Shown: positions 29,332 to 38,503, counted from the stretch's first letter. The stretch is DNA of 64,000 nt from Elioraea rosea (GCF_007644105.1 NZ_VFAC01000018.1:1-64000), one strand, 5' to 3'. The notes: a model not told the origin generated them from the letters alone. Numbers and translations: made by a program.

Positions 29332-30750
29332 TCATTGTTCCTGTTCCGGAAGCAGTGTGTCGCGCAACCACGCCGCGATCGCGCAGGCCTCGGCATCGCG
29401 GTCGGCGAAGCCGGCGATCTGCAGCCCGAGCGGCAGGCCATCGGCCTCAAGGAGGGGCAGAGCGAAGGCGGGCGCGCCGACCAGCGTCCATGGCAGCGCA
29501 TAGTTGCGCGAGCCGGTGAAGCCATGGTCCTCGATCGCGGGTCCGCTCGAGCAGAGCATCACGAATCCGTCGGCGCGGCCAACGAACCGCGCGACACGGT
29601 CACGCAGGCGCTGCCTGTCGGCGAGTGCGCGTGCGTAAGAGGCGGGATCGAGCCTGGCCGCGCGCGCCAGGAGGTCCTGGATCCGCCCGCCGACCATCTC
29701 CGGCCCATGCGCGCGATAGGCCGCGAGCGGCCAGCGCGATTCCCAGGCGAGCAGGTCGTTCGCGAACTCGCCGATGCCTTCGAGCTCGGCCTCGAGCGCG
29801 GCGACGGCATCGTCGTTCCGTCTGTCGAGGATCGTCACGCCCGCCCCAGCGAGTGCCGCGACCACCGCCTCGAAGGCCGATCGCGCGGTCTCCGGCGTTT
29901 CCTTCCAGCCGAGCGTTTCGAGGCGAACCAGCGTCGCGGGTCGTTTCGCATCCGGCGCCAGCTCGGGCCCGGCGAGGCCCGCATGGGGCGGCGTGCCGCC
30001 GACGATGCGCGAGATGGCCATGCCGGTGGCCCACACGTCCTCGAGGCTCGCGCCGATCAGCCCGAGATGGTCGAGCGTCGCGGCGAGCGGGGCGACGCCG
30101 CCGACATGCAGCGCGCCATGCGTCGGCTTCAGGGCGTAGGCGCCACAATACCCCGCGGGGCGGATCGTCGAACCGTGCGTCTGCGTGCCGAACCCGAGCG
30201 TTGCCATCCCCGCCCCGACCGCCGCGGCGGAGCCGCTCGAGGAGCCGCCCGGCGTACGCGCCGTGTCGTAGGGGTTTCGCGTCGGCCCGGAATTGCCGCA
30301 GGCAAACTCGGTGGTCACCGTCTTGCCGATGACGACGGCACCGGCCTCGCGCAGAGCGAACACGCACGCCGCATCGGCGCGCGCGTCCCACCCCGCGTAG
30401 ATCGGGCTGTTCATCTGCGTCGGAAGATCCGCCGTGGCGATCATGTCCTTCACCACGAGCGGCATGCCATCGACCGGCGAGCGCGGCCGGCCTGCTGCCC
30501 AGCGTGTCGTTGCCGCGTCGGCCGCCCGGCGCGCGGCAGCGAGGTCGTGCGAGACGAAGGCCCGGATGGCGGGCTCGTCGCTCTCCATCCGTGCGAGGCA
30601 GGCTTCGAGAAACGCGCGCGGCGTCGTCCGTCCGGTGCGGAAGGCGGCCGCCTCGGACACGTAGGGCCGAAGCAGGGGCTGCCGCGGATCGTAGGGACGG
30701 CGCAGCTGCGGGGCACCCGGGTCGAGCGGCACGACAGGCAGAACGGTCAA
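29332..30750 (-). CDS. Amidase-signature family hydrolase 2
   Basis: A 472-residue amidase with Lys in LVVKDMIATADLP, core RTPGGSSSGSAAAVGA and GFGTQTHGSTIRPAGYCG. TTG 30750 is the start, supported by GAGGAG about 7 bp upstream; the nearby ATG runs into a stop at once. Its C-terminal third (about 300-400) is longer and helical compared with amidase 1, so the two likely act on different amides or sequential steps. It is the first gene of the minus-strand half of the island. Confidence 0.9.
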   Translation of the reverse strand: MTVLPVVPLDPGAPQLRRPYDPRQPLLRPYVSEAAAFRTGRTTPRAFLEACLARMESDEPAIRAFVSHDLAAARRAADAATTRWAAGRPRSPVDGMPLVVKDMIATADLPTQMNSPIYAGWDARADAACVFALREAGAVVIGKTVTTEFACGNSGPTRNPYDTARTPGGSSSGSAAAVGAGMATLGFGTQTHGSTIRPAGYCGAYALKPTHGALHVGGVAPLAATLDHLGLIGASLEDVWATGMAISRIVGGTPPHAGLAGPELAPDAKRPATLVRLETLGWKETPETARSAFEAVVAALAGAGVTILDRRNDDAVAALEAELEGIGEFANDLLAWESRWPLAAYRAHGPEMVGGRIQDLLARAARLDPASYARALADRQRLRDRVARFVGRADGFVMLCSSGPAIEDHGFTGSRNYALPWTLVGAPAFALPLLEADGLPLGLQIAGFADRDAEACAIAAWLRDTLLPEQEQ

Positions 30751-30808
30751 CGCATCGCTCCTCGTCAGGACAGGATCAGGCCGGCGAAGCGCCGATGCGA
30801 CACGGAAA

Positions 30809-30822
30809 TGACAGTATTGTCA
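30809..30822. promoter_or_regulatory. Candidate GntR-type operator
   Basis: TGACA-GTAT-TGTCA is a perfect 5-bp-arm inverted repeat, followed by ACAAAAC, in the 243-bp divergent spacer between amidase 2 and the TIM-barrel gene. It is of the size FCD-type GntR dimers bind and could serve both directions. The rest of the spacer shows a TTGACA at 30910 without a convincing -10. Confidence 0.4.
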
Positions 30823-30993
30823 ACAAAACTTGAACCCACACAGCCCGGAACGAAGCCGCGCCTCGCCAGACCCGCGCCAAACTGGCCCCTGTTGTGGCGA
30901 GGCATCGCTTGACAAACCCCTGGCTGAACGAAACGCTCCAAGATCGTCGACAATCCGGGGCACGGCCCCGCACAGCAAGAGGGCAGCAGCCGG

Positions 30994-31827
30994 GTGACCA
31001 CGTTCAAGGACCGTATCGGCATCGATTTCGGCGCACGCCTGCCCATCGAGGAGGCCATCGCCTGGTCGGCGAGCCATGGCGTCAGCGTGATCGACGTGCG
31101 GCTGGGCGACACCGGCAACGCCTTCGGGGACTTCGATGCCAGGCGGATCGGGGCCGTGCGCGCATCGCTCGAGGCGCGTGGCATCCATCTCGGGCTGCAC
31201 ACGCTGTCGGCGGTGAACGTCGCCGAGACCGCGCCATTCCTGAGCGAAGCGGTCGAGGAGTACTTCCGCCGCTACATCGAGCTGGCGCGGCCGATCGGGG
31301 CGGGCTGGATCGTCCTGCATGGCGGCTTCCATTTCACCGGCGACTACGACCGGCGCATGGAGGCAGGCATCCAGCGCCTGCAGCGCCTTGGCGACCATGC
31401 TCGCGCCAACGGCATCCGGCTGCTGCTAGAGAACATGAACCCAGAGCCGGCGGATGCCGAGGTGCGCTACCTCGCCTGCGACGTCGAGGAATGCCGGGCC
31501 TACTTCGATCGTCTCGACCCCGAGATCTACGGGTGGACCTACACGGTCAACCACGCGCACATGCTTCCCATCGGCATCCGCGGCTTCTTCGAGGCGTTCG
31601 GGCCCGGGCGGATGGAGGAGGTGCGACTGGCGGACAATCGCGGCGGCAAGGAGGAGCATCTCCGCCCCGGCGAGGGCACGATCGACTTCGAGGACACCTT
31701 CGCGATGATCGAGAAGGCAGGCTATCGCGGACACTACATGCTCGCCTTCGGCACGATCGACGACATGCGCGAGGGCCGCGACAGTCTCGCCGACCGCGCG
31801 GTGCGCGCCGGCATCGCGCAAGCCTGA
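30994..31827 (+). CDS. Sugar-phosphate isomerase/epimerase-like TIM barrel (AP endonuclease family 2 fold)
   Basis: A 277-residue TIM barrel starting at GTG 30994. It carries barrel strands ending in metal-ligand candidates: LLLENMNPEP (Glu), HMLPIGIRGFFE (His), EVRLADNRGGKEEHLRPGEG (Asp/His) and a final strand GHYMLAFGTIDD. This is the xylose-isomerase-like/endonuclease IV fold, whose members isomerise or epimerise small keto or hydroxy compounds or act as lyases. It leads a plus-strand operon with two DUF849 enzymes and a binding protein, so it likely processes an intermediate of the same pathway. The exact reaction is unknown. Confidence 0.8.
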   Translation: MTTFKDRIGIDFGARLPIEEAIAWSASHGVSVIDVRLGDTGNAFGDFDARRIGAVRASLEARGIHLGLHTLSAVNVAETAPFLSEAVEEYFRRYIELARPIGAGWIVLHGGFHFTGDYDRRMEAGIQRLQRLGDHARANGIRLLLENMNPEPADAEVRYLACDVEECRAYFDRLDPEIYGWTYTVNHAHMLPIGIRGFFEAFGPGRMEEVRLADNRGGKEEHLRPGEGTIDFEDTFAMIEKAGYRGHYMLAFGTIDDMREGRDSLADRAVRAGIAQA

Positions 31828-31846
31828 CCCTCGGGAGGAAGCCCCC

Positions 31847-32731
31847 ATGTCCAAGAAGGTCATCATCATGGCGCGCGTGAACGAGTACGCGCCGCGTGAC
31901 CGCAACCCGCACGTGCCCTTCACGCCCGAGGAGATCGCCGAGACCGCCGCCGCTTGCCGCGAAGCCGGGGCCTCGATCGTGCATTTCCACGCACGCAACG
32001 CAGACGGATCCCCCTCGCACGACCCGGATGTCTATCTCGACATTATCCGACGCATCCGCGCGCGCACCGACATCCTGATCGACTGCACGCTGGGGCAGAA
32101 CACGATCAAGGGCGACGAGGCGCGCGCCGCCCATATCGCGCGCATGCGCGAGACGCCCGGGGAGCGGGCGGACCTCGCGGCGGTCGATGTCGGCAGCACG
32201 AACATCGACGTGTACGACCGCTCGCAGAAGCGTTTTCTCACGACCGACCGCACTTACCTCAACACGATCGGCACCTGCATGTACCTCGCAGGAGAGATGG
32301 ATCGCGCCGGCGTGAAGCCGCACCTCACCTGCTGGGCGATCCCCTTCCTGCGCGCCGCGGACGCGCTGCTCGACATGGGCGTCTTCACGGAACCGGCCTA
32401 TGTCCAGTTCGCGTTCTGCGAGGGCGGCATCGTCGGCGGCCATCCCTGCACCATCGCGAGCACGCTCGCCTTCCTCGACGTCCTGCCGCGCGAGCGGCGC
32501 ATCGAATGGACGGTGACGTGCAAGGAAGGCAGCATCCTTCCGGCCGCTGCGGTGGCGCTCGAGCGCGGCGGGCACCTCTCGCCCGGCATCGGCGACTATC
32601 CCTATCCGGAGCTCGGCTGCCCCACGAACGCAGAGCTCGTCCGCTTCTTCGCCGGCCTCTCCCGTGGCTTCGGCCGCGAGCCCGCGACACCGGCCGAGAC
32701 GCGCTCCATGCTTGGCCTGCCCAAGGCCTGA
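31847..32731 (+). CDS. DUF849/BKACE family protein 1 (beta-keto acid cleavage enzyme)
   Basis: A 294-residue TIM-barrel enzyme. The Zn-binding pair His 46 and His 48 is in IVHFHARN. VDVGSTNID and TPEEIAETAAACREAGAS are family blocks. The family condenses a beta-keto acid with acetyl-CoA to give acetoacetate and a new CoA ester. Near the C-terminus, where most members read GLEDN with the third Zn ligand Glu, this protein reads PGIGDYPYPELGCPTNAELV, so that Glu is missing or moved. It is 19 bp after the TIM-barrel gene and is followed by a paralogue. Confidence 0.88.
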   Translation: MSKKVIIMARVNEYAPRDRNPHVPFTPEEIAETAAACREAGASIVHFHARNADGSPSHDPDVYLDIIRRIRARTDILIDCTLGQNTIKGDEARAAHIARMRETPGERADLAAVDVGSTNIDVYDRSQKRFLTTDRTYLNTIGTCMYLAGEMDRAGVKPHLTCWAIPFLRAADALLDMGVFTEPAYVQFAFCEGGIVGGHPCTIASTLAFLDVLPRERRIEWTVTCKEGSILPAAAVALERGGHLSPGIGDYPYPELGCPTNAELVRFFAGLSRGFGREPATPAETRSMLGLPKA

Positions 32732-32775
32732 CGCTTCGCACCACTCCCGCCCGGAACCGATACGGAACACGCCCC

Positions 32776-33642
32776 ATGAACAAGCTCATCATCAACGTCC
32801 GGCTGAACGAGTGGGAGATGCGCGGCCCGAATCCGCACATTCCCTACTCGCCCCGCGAGATCGCCGAGCAGGCGGCGCAGTGCCGCGAGGCGGGGGCATC
32901 GATCGTGCACGTGCACGCGCGCGGGCCGAACGGCGAGCGCAGCCACAGCCCCGAGCTCTATGCCGAGATCACCCGCGAGATCCGCGCGCGGAGCGACATC
33001 CTGATCCACACCACGCTCGGCAATGTCTACCTCGAAGGCGATGCGACCGATCGCGTGAAGCATGTCGAGGCCTCGAAGCCGGACATCGCGACGATCGACA
33101 TCGGCAGCACGAACATGGACCGGTACAATCCGGCGGAGAAGCGCTGGGAGACGACCGACAAGGTGTACGAGAACAGCATCGAAAGCTGCATGTTCTTCGC
33201 CAAAACGATGCGCGAGCTCGGCGTGAAGCCGAGCCTGGGCATCTGGACGGTAGCGTTCATGCGCGCCGCGGCCGCGTTCATCGAGATGGGCCTGCTCGAC
33301 AGCCCCGCCCTTGCGAAGATCCCGCTGTGCGGCGGCGGGCGCCTCGCGGGACACGACGCCACGCCAGAGGGGCTGCGCGCGTTCTTCCATGCCGTGCCGG
33401 CCGATGGCAGCATCCAGTGGGCCGTGTGCACCAAGCACGCCAACATCTTCCCCTGCGCCGCGCTTGCCATCTCCTCGGGCGGGCATGTCGCGCCGGGGCT
33501 CGGCGACTACCACTATCCCGAGCTCGGTTGCCCGACGAACGCCGACATCGTGAACCGCGTCGCGCGCATGTCGCGTGACATGGGGCGTGAGGTCGCCACC
33601 CCTGCCGATGCGCGGGAGATCCTGCGCATGCCTTCCCCCTGA
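32776..33642 (+). CDS. DUF849/BKACE family protein 2
   Basis: A 288-residue paralogue of the previous gene. His 45 and His 47 are in IVHVHARG, and the loop IDIGSTNMDRYN is shared. The C-terminal loop is PGLGDYHYPELGCPTNADIV, the same departure from GLEDN as in paralogue 1. Starting at ATG 32776, it lies 44 bp downstream of paralogue 1. The pair could form a hetero-oligomer or act on different keto acids. Family membership is firm; catalysis by the standard mechanism is uncertain because of the loop change. Confidence 0.87.
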   Translation: MNKLIINVRLNEWEMRGPNPHIPYSPREIAEQAAQCREAGASIVHVHARGPNGERSHSPELYAEITREIRARSDILIHTTLGNVYLEGDATDRVKHVEASKPDIATIDIGSTNMDRYNPAEKRWETTDKVYENSIESCMFFAKTMRELGVKPSLGIWTVAFMRAAAAFIEMGLLDSPALAKIPLCGGGRLAGHDATPEGLRAFFHAVPADGSIQWAVCTKHANIFPCAALAISSGGHVAPGLGDYHYPELGCPTNADIVNRVARMSRDMGREVATPADAREILRMPSP

Positions 33643-33662
33643 CCCAGAAGGAGACCGCCGCG

Positions 33663-35261
33663 ATGCTCCCAGTCGGACGACGGACGCTTCTCGAAACGAC
33701 CCTGCGCGCCGTGCTCCTCGCCGCACCCGGCCTTAGCCCGGCCTCGGCGCAGAGCGAGCCGACGCTGCGCATCGCAATCGAGGCAGAAATCACCTCGACG
33801 GATCCGCACTTCCACAACCTCGCGCCGAACAAGGCCGTCGCGGCGCATTTCTTCGACGCGCTGATCCTGCAGGACGAGCAGCAGAAGCTCGTTCCCGGCC
33901 TAGCCGTCTCGTGGCGCGCGGTCGACGAGCTGACCTGGGAGTTCAAGCTGCGCGAAGGCGTCACTTGGCATGACGGCTCGCCCTTCACTGCCGATGACGT
34001 TGCCTTCACCATCTCACGCGCGCCCTCGGTTCCGAACAGCCCCTCCTCCTTCGGCCTCTACCTTCGGCAGATCGCCGAGACGATCGTGGTGGATGCGCAC
34101 ACGATCCGCTTCCGCACGCATTCGGTGTTCCCGCTGATGCCGGTCTATCTCTCGACCTTCGGCATCGTGTCGCGCCGCCATGGCGAGGGGGCTACGACGG
34201 CCGACTACAACAGCGGCAAGGCGATGATCGGAACGGGGCCGTTCCGCTTCGTGTCCTGGACGCAGGGCGACCGGATCGTGATGGAGCGCAACCCGGACTA
34301 CTGGGGCGGGGCGGCGCATTGGGCCTCGGTGACGACCCGGTTCATCCGCAACCCAGCCGCGCGGGTCTCCGCGCTCCTGGCCGGCGACGTCGACATCATC
34401 GACGCGCTGCCGACGAGCGACATCACGCGTGTCGAACGCGACGAGCGCACCCATGTCAGCCGCGCGATCTCGAACCGCAACATGTACGTGTTCGTCGATC
34501 ATCTCGAGCGGTCATCGCCGCACGTGACGGACCGTCAGGGAAGGCCGTTGGCGCAGAACCCGTTCCGCGATCTTCGCGTCCGCCAGGCCGTCAACATCGC
34601 CATCAACCGCGAGGCGATCGTCAGCCGCGTGATGGACGGCGCGGCGGAGGCGACGGGCCAGCTCATGCCGCGCGACTGGTTCGGCTGGACGCCGACGCTT
34701 CCCCCACCGCCCTATGACCCGGCGCGCGCCCGCGCCCTGCTCGCCGAGGCTGGCTTCCCGGACGGGTTCAACCTGACGATCCACTGCTCGAACAATCGCT
34801 ACGTGAACGACGACCGGATCTGCCAGGCGCTCGGCCAGATGCTGACGCGCGCGGGCATCCAGACGAGCGTTCAGCTTCTGCCCTTCGCCACCTGGATTAC
34901 GGCGGCAAGCCGGCAGGAGTACAGCATGCTGTTCGGGGGCTGGGGCATCGACACGGCCGAGCCCTCGTCGCCGATCGGCTCGCTCCTCGCCACGCATGAC
35001 CGCACCACCGGCCGCGGCGCCTCGAACCGCTCGCGCTACTCAAACCCCGAAGTCGACCGGCTTCTCGAGGAGGGGCTTGCGACGCTGGACGACGAGCGCC
35101 GGCGGCAGATCTTCATCCGCGCGACGGAGATCGCGATGCAGGATGTCGGGCTCGTCCCGACGCACCACCAGGTGAATCTCTGGGGCGTTCGCCGTGGCTT
35201 CCAGTACGCCGCACGTTCGGACGAGTGGACCCTCGCGGCGGGCGTGCGCCCGGGGAAATAG
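33663..35261 (+). CDS. ABC transporter solute-binding protein family 5, canonical order
   Basis: A 532-residue periplasmic protein with a signal (LLETTLRAVLLAAPGLSPASA). Domains come in the usual order: N-lobe (TLRIAIEAEITSTDPHF, LVPGLAVSWRAVDELTWEFK, GVTWHDGSPFTADDVAFT), middle (GTGPFRFVSWTQGDRIVMER), DLRVRQAVNIAINREAI, then ARALLAEAGFPDGFNL and the C-lobe. It is a useful in-window comparison for the permuted protein at 23050-24759. It ends the plus-strand BKACE operon, 20 bp after paralogue 2. No permeases follow, so it must share those of another importer. Confidence 0.92.
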   Translation: MLPVGRRTLLETTLRAVLLAAPGLSPASAQSEPTLRIAIEAEITSTDPHFHNLAPNKAVAAHFFDALILQDEQQKLVPGLAVSWRAVDELTWEFKLREGVTWHDGSPFTADDVAFTISRAPSVPNSPSSFGLYLRQIAETIVVDAHTIRFRTHSVFPLMPVYLSTFGIVSRRHGEGATTADYNSGKAMIGTGPFRFVSWTQGDRIVMERNPDYWGGAAHWASVTTRFIRNPAARVSALLAGDVDIIDALPTSDITRVERDERTHVSRAISNRNMYVFVDHLERSSPHVTDRQGRPLAQNPFRDLRVRQAVNIAINREAIVSRVMDGAAEATGQLMPRDWFGWTPTLPPPPYDPARARALLAEAGFPDGFNLTIHCSNNRYVNDDRICQALGQMLTRAGIQTSVQLLPFATWITAASRQEYSMLFGGWGIDTAEPSSPIGSLLATHDRTTGRGASNRSRYSNPEVDRLLEEGLATLDDERRRQIFIRATEIAMQDVGLVPTHHQVNLWGVRRGFQYAARSDEWTLAAGVRPGK

Positions 35262-35393
35262 CCCGATCGCGTCGGGTTCCCCCGTCGCCCGCACGACGCG
35301 CGCGACACGCGAACCGCGCCGCCCGGGCCGGAAGCCGGCGGCCTGCCCGACGCTGCCGGCCGGGTTCCTCGATGCGCGCCGGATGGAGCCCTC

Positions 35394-35720
35394 CTACTGG
35401 AGCGACAGGATCCATCTCGTCAGGGCCTCGGCATCGTCCTGCGACACCTGCGGCTGTTCCGGCATCGGCATCTGGCCCCAGTTGCCCACCGTGCCTTCCC
35501 GGATTCTCTGGCTCAGCGTCTGGACGGCCGAGCCGTCATTCGCATACCGGCCGGCGATGTCCTTGAAGGGCGGGCCGATCATCCTGCGTTCGACGGAATG
35601 ACAGGCGACGCAGTTCTTGCTCCTCGCGAGCTCGGCGCTGGCGAAGGCGTTCCATGGCGCGAGGAGCACGGCGGAAACGACGACGAGGCAGCGAAGGTCG
35701 AACATCGACACGGCTTTCAT
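35394..35720 (-). CDS. Small class I c-type cytochrome
   Basis: A 108-residue protein with a signal peptide (VVVSAVLLAPWNAFA), the heme site CVACH at residues 37-41 and a distal Met in QMPMPEQPQ. It resembles cytochrome c551/c552 (RMIGPPFKDIAGRY; LTRWILSLQ). It is downstream of the PQQ-type dehydrogenase gene on the same strand and could accept electrons from it in the periplasm; that link is inferred from position. Confidence 0.92.
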   Translation of the reverse strand: MKAVSMFDLRCLVVVSAVLLAPWNAFASAELARSKNCVACHSVERRMIGPPFKDIAGRYANDGSAVQTLSQRIREGTVGNWGQMPMPEQPQVSQDDAEALTRWILSLQ

Positions 35721-35824
35721 CCTGCGCCCTCCGGATGACACGGCTTGGCAGAAGATTGATCGCAAAGCCGCCGGCAGCCAAGCGGCCCTGTCACGCATCG
35801 TGACGGAGCCGGCGACAAGGCGGG

Positions 35825-35854
35825 GGCCGCACCACCCGAGGGGGCGGTGCGGCC
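35825..35854. terminator. Intergenic stem-loop between dehydrogenase and cytochrome genes
   Basis: GGCCGCACC-N12-GGTGCGGCC is a perfect 9-bp stem directly after the dehydrogenase stop. There is no T run on the minus strand, so it could be an RNA-stabilising or attenuating hairpin, or a weak terminator. Confidence 0.5.
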
Positions 35855-35868
35855 TTTGCAGAACGAGC

Positions 35869-37149
35869 TCAGTTGCCGGGCTTGAGCTGGTAGATGTCTC
35901 CCTGGTCGGTGCCGACATAGAGGCTGCCGTCCGGCCCCTGGACGACGGACCGGAACCGGCCGGCTGGCATCGGAAGCGAGATGGTGGTGCGGTTCGCGGA
36001 GGACCCGTCCGCTGCGATGTCCAGCACATCGAGCCGGTTGCCCACCGGCGTACCGTGGATGCCGATGCCCATGAACGCAACGACCATGCGGCCGCTCCAG
36101 TCGCGCCATTGCGACCCGTTCAGGAACGTGCAGGACGACATGCCCTGCGACAGGCCGTCATTGTTCCAGGCAGGCTTCATCGCATCCGGGTAGGTCTTCG
36201 TGTCGGTCATCGGCATGAAGGCCGACCGCTCTGCCGGAGGAACGGCGCCCATCTGGTTTGGCATGTAGCCGCAGTATCCGTCAGGGCAGTCGCCACGCCC
36301 GGCGGTGTTCGGCCGGGGGTCCCACCCGCCATTGCCGCCGGCCCTGAGCAGCGTCACCTCGTCGCTGTGCCAGGGCCCGTTCTCCGCCGTGAACACCTGG
36401 TTGTTGCCAGGGCGGAAGCAGATGCCCTGAGGGTTGCGGTGCCCGTAGGTGAAGATCCGCGGGTCAAACCCCTGCGGCGCGTTGTTGCCTGCCGCGGGCC
36501 GTCCGTCCCGATCGATGCGCAGCACCTTGCCGCCGATCCGCGTCGGGCTTTGCGGCACCATGCCGTTGTGGGTGTCGCCGGTCGTCACGTAGAGGAAGCC
36601 GTCGCCGGGGCCGAAACGCAGGCGCCCGCCGTTGTGCGCGCCGGGATCGCCGAACGGGTGATTGCTGGCGGCAGGCTTGTAGGGAATGTCGGCGACGATG
36701 TCTGTCCTGTTGCTCACCCGGGTCATGTCGGGGTTGACCGTCAGACGGAGAACGCGATTGGTCCCAGGCGCCGTCATGTTCGACAGCGAGTAGACATAGA
36801 TGAAGCGGTTCGAGGCGAACTCCGGGTCGATCGCCACGCCGTTCATTCCGGCCTGGCCGCTGCAGAACAGGTCTGCCGCCGTCTCCGGGTAACCTTGGGA
36901 ATCCTTCATCCCGAGCAGCGGGGTGATGGTCCCCGACGGTGCGCGGACCGAGAGCCCGCGGCACTTCTCGGTAAAGAACATCGTGCCGTCAGGCAGGAAG
37001 GCCATGTCCCAGACCAGTTCCCGGCCGGTCACCACCGTGGTGCTGGCGAGGTTCGGCGCGCCGGATTGGGCCTGGGCGAAAACCGGGCCGGACAAGGCCA
37101 CGGCCGCGACGATCGCGCCGGGCAACACGAAGCGGAAAGGTTTTTCCAC
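35869..37149 (-). CDS. PQQ-dependent sugar (aldose) dehydrogenase family protein
   Basis: A 426-residue secreted beta-propeller. GTG 37149 is preferred because GGAGGGAG sits just upstream; ATG 37185 is an alternative. A signal (VLPGAIVAAVALSGPVFAQA) is followed by blocks of the soluble glucose dehydrogenase/GSDH family: LVWDMAFLPDG, AHNGGRLRFGPGDG, LYVTTGDTHNG, FTYGHRNPQGICF and AENGPWHSDEV. The family oxidises aldoses with PQQ and Ca2+ and passes electrons to a carrier; the cytochrome downstream is a candidate. The substrate is not certain, since relatives include non-sugar oxidases. Confidence 0.88.
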   Translation of the reverse strand: MEKPFRFVLPGAIVAAVALSGPVFAQAQSGAPNLASTTVVTGRELVWDMAFLPDGTMFFTEKCRGLSVRAPSGTITPLLGMKDSQGYPETAADLFCSGQAGMNGVAIDPEFASNRFIYVYSLSNMTAPGTNRVLRLTVNPDMTRVSNRTDIVADIPYKPAASNHPFGDPGAHNGGRLRFGPGDGFLYVTTGDTHNGMVPQSPTRIGGKVLRIDRDGRPAAGNNAPQGFDPRIFTYGHRNPQGICFRPGNNQVFTAENGPWHSDEVTLLRAGGNGGWDPRPNTAGRGDCPDGYCGYMPNQMGAVPPAERSAFMPMTDTKTYPDAMKPAWNNDGLSQGMSSCTFLNGSQWRDWSGRMVVAFMGIGIHGTPVGNRLDVLDIAADGSSANRTTISLPMPAGRFRSVVQGPDGSLYVGTDQGDIYQLKPGN

Positions 37150-37320
37150 CGCTCCCTCCCTCCGATTGTTTGTGCTGGCAGCCATTGATCCGAAGCGCGA
37201 CGTGCCGGCCGGGCTGCGCGGCCTTCATCATCGTGCAGCCCCTGGCTCCGGTAGCCGAACCTCGGACTCGGGACGTTAGCAATTGCCTATCCGCAACGGA
37301 AAGGGAAAAGCCTGAGGCGT

Positions 37321-37395
37321 GGCGTGTCCGGATGCTGGATGGACGAACAGGGACACGCCAGAACCCTCGCCCGGCTCGCCGGGTCTCGGCGAGGG
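37321..37395. repeat. Two adjacent hairpins in a 438-bp intergenic region
   Basis: GGCGTGTCC-N21-GGACACGCC (37321-37359) is a perfect 9-bp inverted repeat, followed at once by CCCTCGCC-N16-GGCGAGGG (37364-37395), a perfect 8-bp one. They look like a REP-type intergenic element. The rest of 37150-37587 shows no gene that I can support. Confidence 0.5.
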
Positions 37396-37587
37396 GAACA
37401 GGACCGCAAGCGGAATATTCCTGGAAGGAGCCGTCGGAACCAGCAATGTCATGTCGGCCGCGTGGGTTCGATGATTGATGGCCGATCGCCGTTCGGCCTG
37501 TCCCGCGAGTAGGACGGGCGGTCCTGTTGTGGCTGGATTCACCCATGATCGCGTCCGCTTCTTGCAGGGGCTTCGAGGACGCTCGAT

Positions 37588-38451
37588 TTGACTGACACCG
37601 CCACCGGAACACGCCGGACCGATTCCCCGACACATGCGCGTGACATTGCCGCCGTCATCGAGGAGCTCGCTACCTCCCCGCACGGATTGACGAGCGAGGA
37701 GGCGAAGCGTCGGCTGCTGCGCAACGGCCGGAACACGCTGCCGACGGGCACGCGCCGGCACCCCTTCCTGCGTTTGCTGGCGCAGTTCAACAACGCCCTG
37801 ATCTACTTCATGCTCGCCGGGGCTCTGGCAGCAGCGGTCCTCGGGCATCTGGTCGACAGCGGCGTGATCCTCGCCGTCGTTCTGGTCAATGCGATCGTCG
37901 GCTTCCTCCAGGAGGGCAAAGCGGAGAATGCCCTCGCCGCGATCCGCGGCCTCATCGCCCCCCAGGCGCATGTCCCGCGGGACGGCCACCTCATCAGCGT
38001 GCCGATGGCCGACCTCGTGCCAGGCGACATCGTCCTGATCGAGGCCGGTGACCGCGTGCCTGCGGATCTCCGCCTCCTGCGGGCCCGAAGCCTGCGCATC
38101 GACGGGTGAATGACGCTGCCTCGCTCAAGCGCGCCGATGTCCGCATCGCGATTGGCATCAAGGGCACCGAGGCCGCGAAGGAAGCCTCCCAGATGGTGCT
38201 GATGGATGACAACTTCGCCTCCATCGTCGCCGCCGTGTACGAGGGGCGTATGGTGCACGACAACATCCGCAAGGTCGATGAACGCCATTTTCGGCTCGAG
38301 CCCACTGACGGGGCCGGAGGGCGTGCTGATCTTCGCCATCGGCGCGGCGAGCTTCGTGCTTCTGAAAATCGAGAAGCACGTTCTGGGTGACCGGTTTCGG
38401 AGCGAGTTACGCTCAGGCGCTCCACCTATCGTCACCGCTGTCGATCGGTAG
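37588..38451 (+). pseudogene. P-type cation-transporting ATPase remnant with two internal deletions
   Basis: The first 173 codons are a normal N-terminus: cation_ATPase_N domain (SPHGLTSEEAKRRLLRNGRN), two membrane helices and the start of the actuator domain ([26 protein letters not shown]). At 38105 the sequence jumps, out of frame, to the hinge [21 protein letters not shown] and [19 protein letters not shown], losing the P and N domains including the phosphorylated DKTGT. At about 38276 it jumps again, in another frame, from DNIRK to [10 protein letters not shown] and [13 protein letters not shown] at the C-terminus, losing most later membrane helices. An intact relative has about 850-900 residues; here about 290 codons' worth remain. 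It cannot transport. Confidence 0.9.
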
Positions 38452-38503
38452 GCGATAAACCCCTCGCCGACATGAGCGCCGTGAGACGGGTTCGTGGGCG
38501 GGC

